Source of the DNA: Latrodectus hesperus
Taxonomy: Eukaryota; Arthropoda; Arachnida; Araneae; Theridiidae
Direction: 5' to 3'
Length of the DNA stretch: 64,000 nucleotides
Assembly (NCBI GenBank): GCA_037975125.1
Contig: CM075851.1
Location: 73,573,487 to 73,637,486 of the forward strand
Position numbers and translations under genes: made by a program. Shown piece by piece: positions 25,201 through 46,600 of the stretch (the first letter of the stretch is position 1; every line of letters starts with the position of its first letter). The notes below the pieces were generated by a model, which was not told the origin of the DNA, made no database searches, and worked only from the letters and a program-made list of their open reading frames with translations.

Positions 25201-26269
25201 TACCAGGTTATATAGAAAAATATATTTAATTCATTTATTTATTAAATGAAGAGAAAACGAAAAAGATTAGAGTTATTAAAAAACAGTTTGTTACAATTTT
25301 TGTATAAAATTGGAGTACGGGAACATTTAAGCGAACTGCATAAATAGTGTGCAAGTTTGTATATTAGATAAGAAAGAAAAAGTTTCATTTGTGTAAATCC
25401 TATTCCTAGTTCTTAAGCCCGTATTTGTTTTTTGAATAAGTTAAAACAACGGTATAATTAAACGTTTCTCATTTATACATATTTTATATTTATAAATTAT
25501 TTTAGCACAATCTACATTCAGTTTTGATACTGTATAATAAAATGTTTTTATACGTAATAAAATATCAATTGTAAATCACTTTTTAATTTCTTTTTTTAAA
25601 TTTCTTTTTAAATTCTTCTTCTTTTTAAATTTTAAATTTCTTTTTAAATGCAAGAACTCATGATTTCTTTAAAACAATTATTTGGGAATTATTAACATTC
25701 AGGTAAATTATATAAACTCTCAATTTAATGTTTTAATTGCTTCAACAGTTTACATTTAAATATTAAAGGATTCTTTGGGTACAATTTTGAATCACAAAAA
25801 ATTCTTCTTCAATATTTAATCTTCTTTCAATACTATAAATGATACCTCTTAAAAAGTAAATTTAAAACAAATTAAGATAATTTGTAATAATTATAAGCTA
25901 CTTAAAAGAGTTTTCTGAAATTTTTTCACTACTTTTATATGAGTTTTTTTAAGAAATGTATATGCCAATATTCACTATGACGAGTAAAAATAGTTGATAT
26001 TCTTTCACAAAAATTGAATAATGTTGATGAAAAAATAATCGATAAATTTATTAATGATATTGTATATTTACATAAATTTAAAAATAATTGCCGATGAGCT
26101 TATAACTTTGAGTGGTTTCAATTAAAATATGATCGAAACACATATTTTAAACGCATTTTTTGCATACGTTTTGAAAATAAAAATTTATTCCATCCCGTTA
26201 TTCAATTGAGTTAAAAGCTTATATTTTAAAGATAAGCAGGAGTTTAACATTGAACCAGAAATAGTTTCG
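16276..26269. other. 10 kb of AT-rich DNA without a recognised gene
   Basis: Nothing coding can be supported. Near 16545-16660 a tRNA-like segment (GATCCCGAATTCGATTCTAG resembles a Pol III B box) may be a decayed SINE. Near 18207-18270 the sequence TTATGAACAACGTCATT occurs twice in tandem-like order. Short open frames such as 17099-17302 (minus) show no family features. Confidence 0.5.
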
Positions 26270-26604
26270 ACGACATCTGCATCTTTCACCTCGAGATGCT
26301 TGCGAGGACCTACTTTTACAATAGAAAGAGGGAACTTTCTTTGTTCTGCTGTGTGGGTGGAAGGAGAATCACGTGGTCTCCGGGATATTTAACCCCGTTA
26401 TGGCCGAAAAGAAAGCTCAGATTTTGTTATAGACGATTTGAAAGCTGGATGCACACTTAAATTGTGGAATAGATACAGAGAATATTTTTTGGTGTTATCA
26501 ACTCAATTCCGTTTATTTATCATCAGTTAAACAAGAGTTGAGTGGTCCATTGAAGAGCAGCCTCATTTATCAAGATATTACTCCTCTTAGCATTAACAAC
26601 GAAA
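26270..26604 (+). promoter_or_regulatory. Candidate promoter and 5' UTR exon
   Basis: An isolated block richer in G and C than the many kb around it. It contains ATATTTAACCCCG near 26385, an initiator-like TCAACTCA near 26498, and ends in a donor-like GAAA|GTAAGC at 26605. It has no clear open frame. The next supported exon downstream on this strand (34540) starts at an acceptor-like site, so this block could be the non-coding first exon of the chitin-binding gene. This is inference only. Confidence 0.2.
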
Positions 26605-34539
<7,935 letters not shown>

Positions 34540-34609
34540 GTGAAAAAAGGTTACAAATTTGAAATTATTCCTATGGACATGTCTCCAACTGTTATCTTTC
34601 TGTTCATAG
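34540..34609 (+). CDS. Chitin-binding gene, exon with start codon
   Basis: TTTTAG precedes 34540 and GTAAGT follows 34609. The first 33 bases would be 5' UTR; coding starts at 34573 and gives 12 codons plus one base (phase 1). The acceptor suggests a non-coding exon further upstream. If there is none, transcription simply starts nearby. Confidence 0.7.
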
Positions 34610-37600
34610 GTAAGTTATCAATCTATTATGAAATTTTTATTTTTATATTATAATTAATTATATTAATCACAAATATATTTACTCGTGTCTATTCTAATGA
34701 AACTCAAACAAAAAAAGCATTTATTTAAATATTTGTTAAGAGTTCTCATTAAGATATAGCTTTTTAATGTAAACATAATTCAATGCGTTATGAATGGAAT
34801 TATTACATGCGAGTCAATTTATTAAGGAAGCTATATTTATCTCAATTTAAGAGTTTTGTGTCTGTAAAAATAGATACAGAAATTTAATCATTATACAAGA
34901 TCTAAAATTCTTAGGAATGTTATGAAAATAAAAATCCAATGTAAACTACAACTATTCCTCTAAAAACACTTAAAGTTTAACATTTAAAACTTGTGTGGTA
35001 AGGGTAACATTTTGAGTAGGATGATCGTAAACTATAATAAGGAAATACTAATATCATAAGAAACTAAAATAAGTATTTTAAAATTTACTGAAGATCAATC
35101 GCATTATTTTCAACTTTTCATCTTGTTTATTTCATTATTAATGATTCTAATAAGAATGACACAGACCTAATGCTTAAAAAAATGAAAGGAGTGTATTTTT
35201 TCCTTAAAAATAAGTTTTAAAATACATAAATTAATTTGTTCTCCACAATAATAACAACAACATTTGTAACTTTGTGTTATAAATTATTGATTAAATGCAA
35301 TATTCCCAATATTCCTAAATACACATTTGTAGAAAGAAATGTTGTCAGTAAGGTTTAAAATATTATATCATTGAAATACTGTATGATCATCTAAGAGACA
35401 CAAATATAATATTTTAAGTTCTTTTATTATTTTTATTTTCAAATCTCTCTCTCTCTTTTTAAAGTGATCTGATTCTTAAAACAATTTTTGTTATTTTTTC
35501 CTTTTAATTGTATTTTTTTTATATCTTTCCTTACATATTTTGAAAATTAGGAAATTCTAATGGACAAACTGAAATAAGTGTTATTACATATTAAAGTGTT
35601 TCTTGAATGATTTATATCTGTTGGACACTCAAACTATATACTTCTCTATTTATCAATCAAAAAGTAGATTTTAGGTTATATTGTTATTTACATAAAGAAC
35701 AAAAATATAATTGAGAAAAAAAATATTTTATTTATATAAAAATATCACATGAAAAAATGCGAATTTTATAATAAATTCAGTCTAAGACTACTGATTTCTT
35801 AGATTATTAGCACATTCTTCGCTTTCTAAAATCTCCCTCTATTAAAATATCGCAAAGGAAAGGAAGGCAAAATATAGATTCATTTGCAATTTTTAAATGC
35901 ATGTTACTTGGATGAGTCAAATAGATTGCCTCTCATAAAACAGGCCACGAGGTTATTGATATTTATTATTTAACATTTATCACAAATTTGGTATTAAAAT
36001 TGGTGACCCTTCAATGCCATTCAATATCGCATCCTACTTCAACTCAGAACTCGATTTCGAACAATGAACAATATGGCGGTGAAAACCGCAGATGAAACTT
36101 ATTCCACCCAGACTCATTTATCTAGGAAATGAAATCACCCAAATAGTCGACATAGCTGATATTCGTTTCGCATCGATGCCTTCATAGAAAGTGTTGGGAT
36201 GATGGAAAGTGCTTCTTGATGTGAGAAGAGACAAAGAAATCACGACTTTAATAGATCAATGCTCTTTTAAAAGCTGTTATGAAAAAAATACTGTGCTTTC
36301 TTCATGATAAATAAATGGCACATTTCAACACAAATGATCCAGTTTGTTTTGATGACAATCATTAGCCATTTGATACTGAATGTGTTGATACCAACTTAAC
36401 ACGTTATTATTTCCAGAAACGTCTTGTGTCTAGTGTTATAAACGCCTTTCTTTCTTCACATGAAGAAATGCTATGAAAATTATTCTGATCTAAAATCTTG
36501 AATTCTCTTTTGAAGCAAAAGATTATTTTTTATGCATAATACCTCTTTATTAGAAAAAATATAATAAACTTACATTTTTAAGCAAATTTGAGGATAGATT
36601 TCCTTGTTGTTGTTGCATGCCCCCGAGGTAAGTAGCGCTAGACCAGGTCCACGAGCACGTACACCTTCAAAAAGTCCAGCACCATAAATGGATTTTCCAT
36701 CAGATCTCTCCCGGAGAGACCAAGGCATCCAGGAAAGGCCTGTTCATTTAAGCACTTGGAGCAAATTTCGAATTTCTTCATACCCTCGACGAATTTCAAA
36801 TTACTAAGATGGCCACTTCTGAAACGGGCAATAGCCATTTGTTCTTGTCTATTAAGACCAGTAGCCAGGGAAGCACCTGGACACGCGCAGCGGTACCAAT
36901 GATGCTCAGGAGGGATAATCCAAGTGGTTTTATTCTCGTGTTTAATCTTTGAGTAAATCTCTTGAAATGTGAGAGGTGCCGATGGCACATGGTCCTCAGC
37001 CACACAAGCTTTGGCCAAAGTGTCCGCAATCTCATTCCCCTCGAGATCCACGTGGGAAGGAATCCACTGTAAGTGAATATGATGCGATACTGACAGCCGT
37101 TTTAACATTTGAAGTATTGAAACCCAGAAACTCTCACTTGTTGCCATCTGGCCAAATGCTGTATTGCACTTTTACCATCAGATAAAAACCAAATCTCAGC
37201 TCCATGAGGAAGTGAATTCAGGGAGTCCAGATCTTCCTCTATGGCAATATGTTAACGGAGGCTGCAACATTTTCCCATTCATGAATAGATTTCCTTTGTT
37301 CCATAATGCTTGAACATTTTATAGATTAATGCACATATTCATAAGCACTTTTCCAAATTTCATTTTTTTTTAAAATTATTGGTTATAATAATTTTGAAAT
37401 AGTTGACAAAAACTCGTAAAAAGATTTATGCATGATCAAGTGGAGTACTTTTAAGCTTATTCTCCTTAAGAGATTTCGGTGTCTAAATTTATCCGTATTT
37501 GTAATAAATTAAAATAAATTTCAACAAAATCCTCCTACAATTTATGAGGTTTGTAAAAACAAATGTCACATTCAAAAAGTCCAGGCTTTAATATAATGGT

Positions 37601-40600
37601 CTCTGAATTTCTTTTACACTTCAGAAAAAAACATGTTTGATTAAAATTTGAAATGTCAAAGTCATCAATATATGCTTTTCAAAGGATTCTTCAAAGTTAA
37701 AGTTGTATCCAATAAATCAATTCAAATAAAAATAATGAATGCTCTTACAAATTGTTTTGATCATACCCGTCAAGCAATAGTGATCTATATAAAAAAAATT
37801 GAAACTAATTTCTCGTAGACATAAAACGGAAATTACGATTTATATGTTTATAAATTTACAATACTGAAAATATTCAACAATTTATGAATATAAAACTATT
37901 TTTATGAGACATTTTCAGTATAACAACTGATAATTATAAATAAAAGATAATTCTTTAAAACACTTGACATTTAAGTAGGTTACTATTTATCAATTATAAT
38001 TATTGGATTGGTGTAAAAAAGGCTGAATGATCATTCATACATTTCTTTAATAAAAAGATAATCATTACTTATTTTGTTTGCCAGTGAATTTGTAATCTTT
38101 TTTCAAACATTCAATTCTGAGCTTAAATTGTGTTTATGCTTTTAAAGTTGTGTACAGTGAAACCAAAACACATGCATAATGAAGTAGTGAAAAAAATTCT
38201 TAGTTTTTCAGTAATCATACCATTACAATTGGCGTTTTTAAATTACTTTTTAAAGTTTTACTTCTGTATCATTTATACAACTAATTATCACCAATATATT
38301 TTTTCTCAATAGACATATTTAGCAAAATGTATATAAAATAATGTACTATTAAAAATAATCAAGGATTATTTTGAAAAATTAACATTGATTTTATTAAAAA
38401 AAAATCTGTCTTGAAAAATAAATAAAAAACAAAAATGATACAAAAGAAAAGCAAATAAAATAAATAAATTAATTTTATTAATTTATTTTTCGAAATAGAA
38501 TTATATTTAAAATAATCAAATATATTCTTTAAATAGTTCCGTAAGTAAATAAAAAGATAGTTTATTAATTTATTTTTCCGAACAAATGAGTTACGAACAA
38601 GCAAAACCGCGAAAAAAAGTGAAATTATATTAAATCAAACTTCAAATAAGTATAGAAAAATGCAGTGAAATACAACTAGATACAAACAAAAAAATTTTAA
38701 AAAATTTGGTAAGAGATGAGTTTAATACTAATAAATATTAGATAAAATTACAAAATATGGGTAAAAACACTAAGAATATCAACTAAATAAAAATATTCAG
38801 ATTGACCCGAACAAACACATGTAAAATTTCAGGAGAGAGAGGGTATGCGTAAACAATTCGAATAATATTGAAATCATGTCTCAGAATGTTTCCTGATGCA
38901 TTTGAGTGGTAGGCAGATTTGTAGAGTGACGAGCTACTTTTAACTTTTTATTTGTCTCGCGATCAATATCCATGATGATCGAGGTAAAACATATAAGTAC
39001 ATGTTTTTACGTATGCGGGTCATAAAAATTATAACCAGCAATCACCACAAAATGTTTTGGTGGTCCACCGGCCCCTTTAAGCCCTATCACTGAACTACTG
39101 GGCATTTCAAGATTATTTGGTTCAAAGTTTCATTTCGTAAGAGCAATTGTTTCATGTCAGATTGTGCGAACACAGAAAAAAGGAAAGCTTGGTGGTAGAC
39201 ATATAAAACACAAGAACTAAAAGGGCACATAGTCGATGCATTTATTATTTGCTGTTCGTAAACATAAAAGTACTAGTAGCAAACGTGAAGAATACTATTT
39301 CTCTAAAGGATATACCAGAATAAATATTCGAGTTGATGATTCCCCTGTGTGATTTAGGCTTCACATTTTCCTTCTTCAGATTCACATTTTCAGACTTGAT
39401 GAAACTTCATAGACACATCTCAAATGTCCGTGGCATACTTCCAAGCGTGCCCTGCAGACAACCACCCTTTTTTTTTCAATTTCTTGTATAACATAAAAAA
39501 GGCCTTTCCGAACCGTCATTTTTTTTTTGTGTGATTCCGAGTTACCCAAGTGTACCTTACTCTCCTTGGAGTCGTAAATCCTTACCTGACCCATCCTATA
39601 TACCAAAATAGCAAGTTTAATAAAGCAATTCTAGTTTTAACTAAAAACATGGGCTTTCTAAACTTTAACTAAGCATTGGTGAAATAACTTTTTAATATGA
39701 TTTTATACATTTTTATTTTTAAATGAACCAAATTATTTATATTAATTTTTAAATATATTAAATATGTATTTCAAATAGAATTTAAGTATTTTTATTTGTG
39801 TTGTAAAAAAAGGAGTCCATGTATAAAAAAGAATTTCATTTGTTAAGTATCTTCTTATACTTTCTAATAAAATATTAAGTTTACAATTTAAAACATTAAT
39901 ATAAAAAATTATACTAAATTTTTTTTAAAATATTTAAACAATATACAATTTACTTACTGATTTAATAAGAAATCCTAAAAGCTTTTTTAAATAAATATTG
40001 TTGTTTAGTTATAAATATTATAATTTGATTATTTTTTTAACATGAAAATACTCGAAGAAAATATCGATAAAGCGCTATAATAATCTACATTGTTACGTAA
40101 TCGGAATATTAATATCTGAATAATAAAAATTACTTTATAAATGAACTTTGCAATTTCCTCATTAAGATTTCGTATTTCATTTAAGATGTGTATTTTCTGA
40201 ATTATTTATTAATTAACCTCATGAATTTATTAAGGTAAGGAACAGATTTTAAAAATGTTGAGAAACATATTGTGTAATGAATGGAAATATTCATTTTTAT
40301 TTCTACTAGAAACAAATTTAATACGACTGAAATAGAAACATAATATACATAATATCACATGCGCAAGAAAAATGAAATTTCCTTACAAAATCAGTAAAGT
40401 TTATTCTTAATAAATGCATATAATCACAATAAATTAACAAATATTTTCAATGGTATCATATGATATTTAAAAACTTAAATTATTGTACATTGAAATTATA
40501 TTGTTGTTAAAACCTTATTTTCATGAGGTTTATTGCTGACAACTTAATCAATGCAATACCAAATTAATCAATCTAAACTTTATCTATATATTTTCACTCA

Positions 40601-43600
40601 AAATATCTTATATCTTTAAAATTTATACACATATGTCGAAATAAATAAATTTGTTTTCTATATAATTGTTTGATGAATGGTACTTAAAACAGGAATTTTA
40701 CCAAATAGATATTTTAAAACTAAAATAATATAATAACTTTTATTTTCAACTTGCAAGAAAAAATTAAAAATTTTAAAAAGGATTTCAAATTATTATTGTT
40801 TTAACGTGAAGAAATAAAGTATATCTAAAACAATGAAGCAGTTATTAAAGACTTTTCAGTTATGATCTATTCTTCATTTATTTTCAGTTATGAGTAGTAC
40901 TCTTTTTCAAATCACCTGATCTATGCGATTACGATTTTGTTCGCTATTTGAAGCGTAAACATAAAGTAACGACTTGTTAAACGACTAAAAAATCGCTTGC
41001 AAAACACATTATCATTTTTTTCGATTGTCAATTTGAAAAAGGTAACATGTGATTTTCTTCTATGGATACCCTGGAGTTGATGATATTTTTTTACATAATG
41101 AGTCGATTTCCACTTGTATACACGAACAATAAGTCATTTGTCAATAACATATTCACTCTCATTCAAAAACCTAACTGAATGGACATTCGATTTGAAACAA
41201 TTTTTCGTAGCGTGACGTACAAACCATTTCCCATCGAAAAAAGTGTCATCACTTAACATTTGACACAAAAGAAAGGAAAAAATTCATCTTTTCAGAGATT
41301 AGTTTATCAGATAACACACTGATCTTTACGACAAAGAGAATGGATCGACCCGGATCCCAGGATGTACTCTTTCGCCTTACCATTGATTGCAAAAAAACAA
41401 GGATCTCAGAAGGACAATACGTCTCAATACCATTTCGTCACGGAACCACTGGGTTTCATTGTTTACCAGACACTTTTTTGAGGAATGAAAAGAAGAATTT
41501 TTAACAGTTTGAGCAAAACTTTTATCATTATTCAATATTTAATCCAAAATTATTTTGTTAATTTAATAGACAATGTACTTTTGGTTATATGGATAATACG
41601 AGCTCACGCTATTTCTCGTAATACAGAGGGTATTTAACACATTTTTAGAACGATTTCGATTAAGAATTTTAAAAAAGTAAATGTTTTGAAATAAAAATTT
41701 TTGGCTACAGCTTATTATTTGAAATGAGAAATATGGTCTGCTACTTTTAAATTTATTGTTCTTTCAAAATGTAGCATGTAAACAAGCTGTGGATTGAGGG
41801 ATATGTTTTTGCGCTTTCCAAAGAGAAATATTCTTATTCCAGGATTCAAAAACAATATGAAATGCATGGTATTAAAATTTCTAAGTGCAAAATAAGCAAC
41901 ATTATTAATCGGACAAGTAAAAACCATCAATTATTATTTCTACATGGAAAGAAGACTCCAAATGAATATCCGAAAAAAGTACGTACTGTTTCAAATGTTC
42001 CTAAAGTGAAATCGCTGGTAACAAGAGAAAATCCATCAACACAGAAATCAATTGCAAAGTCTTTAGATACATCTGTATCAACAATAAATAAAATAATAAA
42101 TCAAGATTTACAACTTAAAAAAGCTAAAAAACATAATGTTCACCAGCTTTTGCCGAGGCATGTGGCTCAACGCAAAACATTTTGTAGAATCCTGTATGAA
42201 AACCATTTAGCAGGAGATAAATGGAAATACATTGTGACCCTTGATGAAGCATGGGTTTACCTAAATAACTGCAACAAAAAAAATGCCTATTTACTATAGG
42301 AAACGAGGAGAAAAAAATGTACAAACCTGGTTCTTTCAATGTAAAGAAAGTTTCAGTAAGGGGTTTATGATAGTCGCAGGTATCTCCTACAATGGAAATT
42401 AAAAATAAAAACAGTAGAAAAAAATGTTAAAATAAACTCATCATACTATCAGGAGAAGGTTTTACGTTCAATATTTACAGAAGAAATTCCACTTCTTTAT
42501 CCCAAAGACTTCCAAAGAGTGAAACATCAACAAGACAAAGCTACAAGTCATACTTCGAAACCTACCACTGCATTCCTTGAAAAAAATGAAGACTAATACA
42601 GGTATTGCATATATACCTTTTCAACATATTCCTCTGACGTTTCACCTATGGACTATTGTGCCTTTGGGCTGTTAAAAAGAGCTATTTCTAAACGCAAACC
42701 CACCACGATGGATGGACTCTGGAAAGTAGTGGAAGAGGAAGGGAAAGAAATACCCCTGGAAATTTTACGAAAAGCTCTTATATCATGGAAATCACGATGA
42801 AGACTTATAGTACAGAAAAAAAGCTATCGAAACAAACATTTAAAAAAATAGTCTTTACATTTTAAACATCAATTAAACGGCCCCAAAATCGTTCTAAAAA
42901 TGTGTTAACATCCTTTGTACATTTAACTCTAATGGCTTATTATCACAGAATGCCGAATAAAATAACAATTTTATAATCAATAAAGCAATTAATATAGAAA
43001 ATAATAAAATAAATCTGTAGATTCACTAATGTTTACATTAAGTTTTCCGTAAATGTAAATTGCAATGACAGAAATATGAAAGACTTGCAATTCAAGTGTA
43101 ATGAAGTTAAATATAATTTACAAAAATGTATGACTTCAATTTTGATTCGTAGCGCAACATTTACAAAAAACTAATTTTTATAAATTACCTAAGATATTAT
43201 CTAGATAGTTATGTTGAAATACCTAGAAAATCAGGTACATTGAATACCTTTAGAGAGATTCTTATTTTTAAAGATTGAAAGGGTCATGCTTAACTAATAG
43301 TGTGGAATATACATTTAATTCTTTTTCTGCAATATCTTTGCAAATATCATTGAAAAAAAGATGAAATATTAGATTTAATTCAATAAAATTAACATAAAAT
43401 GGAATAGGCTTTGTAATAGCACCGGGATCAAAAATCGCTACCCTATGATAACGTTTTCTTACTAGAATACGGCCTGCTGTCTCATGACTCTCCCTCAGTA
43501 TACTAGCATGATTTTTAAATTAGCTATGAGAAATCAGAAAACTGGATCCACAAATGCTGAACTTTTTTAAGTCATACTTGTTTTCCAAATTTTTATTTAA

Positions 43601-46600
43601 GAAGCTCTTATTAATATATAAAATAATGAAAATATCGGAATGTAAGCACTTATATATTTGAAGTTGGACATTAAATGTGTAAGTGATTAATTCCCTAAAT
43701 TTTTAAAGATATGAATTTAGCTGGAAAAAATGGATACATGACGTGGTATGACTTCTAGAAGCATAATTCTATTCCATCTTTTTAATTTTCAACAACTCAT
43801 CATTTAATAAATTAAATGATAATTTTCATACATTTGCCATGTTTTATTGATACATAAATAAAATATTAAAAGGAATTTGGAATAACTTTATTACAAAAAA
43901 CAATACAAATACAATAAAATACAAAAAACAATACAAATACAAAAAAATACCAAAAATAGTACAAATACAATAAAATACAAAAAACAATACAAATACAATA
44001 CTTTATAACAAAATACAAAAGTCACATTTAAAAAGCTTTCTCAATAATTTTATTTTACTGTTCTTTAACTTTTCATGTGAACCTGTTTAAGAGGAAATGC
44101 TTCTTTCCAGTAAATTGATTGATTTTACAATAATCTTCTCTTTACTTGAATTTTAAATTAAATTATGTTGTGGTTTTACTCACATAAAAAAGTTTGTAAT
44201 TCTTAAAGTTTTCTTTATTCAAATAAAAAAAATTGTGGAACACCCTTTATAACATTTATATATATGTAAACATTTTTTCTTTTAATTGTAAGATTTTATA
44301 CCATCATTTAATTTTCAGGAGCAGTATTCTTGGCCATGGTGCACGTGAGTAATCATTTAATTATTTTTAAATGACTTTTTTTAAATGTTTGGTGAATAAT
44401 AATGAGAAATATTTTATTATAGAAAAATTAAATCAAAAAATGGGAATACATGTTAGTATAAAAAGACTGGCATTTCTATGTAAAGTGATTAAATATTTTT
44501 TTAATTCTTTGGAAAACAAAAAGTATTTTTTTTTACTTTTATTCGTGAAAATATAAATTAATGATACATTTTATCAAATATAATATACATATACAAAAGA
44601 AAAAACGAAATTAAATATTATATATTTGACTAACTCATAAAAAAATAAAATTCAAGCGTTTAACAAAAAATATTTTGTTAAAATAGTTATCACTGATATG
44701 AGACGTTAAATATTAAGTACAATATTTTTAACATAATTACTCTTACAATTTAATGATAGCTGTATTTAATTAACAATACAAGAATAGAAACATTAAGTAA
44801 GGATTCAGTAATAGTTTTAGTAATATATTTTCTAAAGATTATGTAATTAGTTTTACGAATCCACACACTCGACTGAACAAATCGTTCGGAAACTTAAAGT
44901 TTAGAATTATTCACAAATCTCTCAGATCCTCCATTACTAACAAAAAATTTCAGATGAGAACATGTTTCCAGAATTAAGCAAATATCTGTATCAATGTCTA
45001 ACTTTGAACAATTAAAGTGAATGAAATCATGACTTTAAATTAATATTTAAATTTACTTTTTAATATCAATATGAATAAAAAGAGTTTCATGACATTATAG
45101 TATGCAAACTTTGTGTGTAATAATGCTACATGTAAATCTACTAAAATTTACAAAGACAATTTTTAATAAAATTTACATAGACATTCTTAAGACTATGGAT
45201 GCTTAAAGTATAAAGTTTTGAAATTAATTTCTGGACATCCTTGATCTTTTGTTTTTAGTAAATGAAAATATTGTGAGCCTAAAATTTAAAGGTCTCCCAA
45301 TACTTTTGGCTTAAGTAAAATAAATTTTGTCATTGAAATAAGCAAATTGCGATTGTATCTATATTTACCTGTAAGGTTTACTCGCAATTTCTTAATAACT
45401 TAAATACTAATTTTAATGTTTTATTTGATGCATTTTTTTGGAAAACAAAAATATCTCCCTGTGCACCAAGGAATACCACACAAGGCCTAAAGGTACAACA
45501 AATGTACTACATAACAAATCAAAAATAAATCATGAGATGAAAAAAAATAATAATAAAAATAAAAACTTTGGGCATTAATTAATTTAGAGTTTTAGTTTAA
45601 ATTAATTTGTATTCTCAATTAGTTTAAATTAATTAGTTACTAATTCAATTTAGAATTTTCAGTAATAATTAAATGATATCTGTATAACATTCATATTTTT
45701 TTTAATTGATTGCTGTTACATCAACATTTTACAATAGCATTAAAAAATAATTTAAAATTTTGTATTTAAAAAAATTCAAGATTCTTTCTACTTCTGTTTA
45801 TTCTCTTAAAATATATTCCTTATGACACTTATACCAGCATTACTGAATAAAAGCAACTTGAATTATTGAAGATGCAAAAGCTACTGCATCATTAAGATTA
45901 ATGATATTGCACACAAAATAAAGATTTGACTTCCATACAAGACTTGATTCTGTTACTCAATTTATTAACAATAATATGCTCCAATTAGTTTACTGATAAT
46001 TTCATATTTCTTAATTTGTATCCTGTAAAACTATAGAGGCTTAAAGTCAGTTTAGATAGCTTTTCTCCAGAAACCATGAACAGGTTATAATTACATTTCA
46101 CGTCAATTGATTGTTGTAGTTTTATGTTTTTCCATTTGAAAGAAGTGGGTACAGAATAATAAATTTAATAAATTAGGCTGATGAAAGAAAGGTCCTTAAT
46201 TATTATTTTTAGTCAAATTAAATAGTTATTACAATTAATATTTAAAATTTAGAATCTCTCTTGTAGTAGTAAATGTAAGTTTGAAAAAGGCATGCTTTAT
46301 TGTAACATTTTTCTCTATTATTTTCATATACAATTATTCAAATTAAACTATTCTTATCATGATGCGTTCAACAATTTACGATAATAATGATTTTTTTAAT
46401 TGATTTCTCAGAGTCAAGTATTACCAGTTTACGATACAGTTCCAAAAACCTCATTCAGCTGCGAGGGCCGAAACTATGGATACTATGCAGATCCAGAGGT
46501 CAACTGCCAGGTGTTCCACGTCTGTCCCGGTATCCATGGCAATAGACAATTTTCTTTCCTGTGCCCGAACCAGACAATGTTCAACCAGGCCCTCTTAGTA

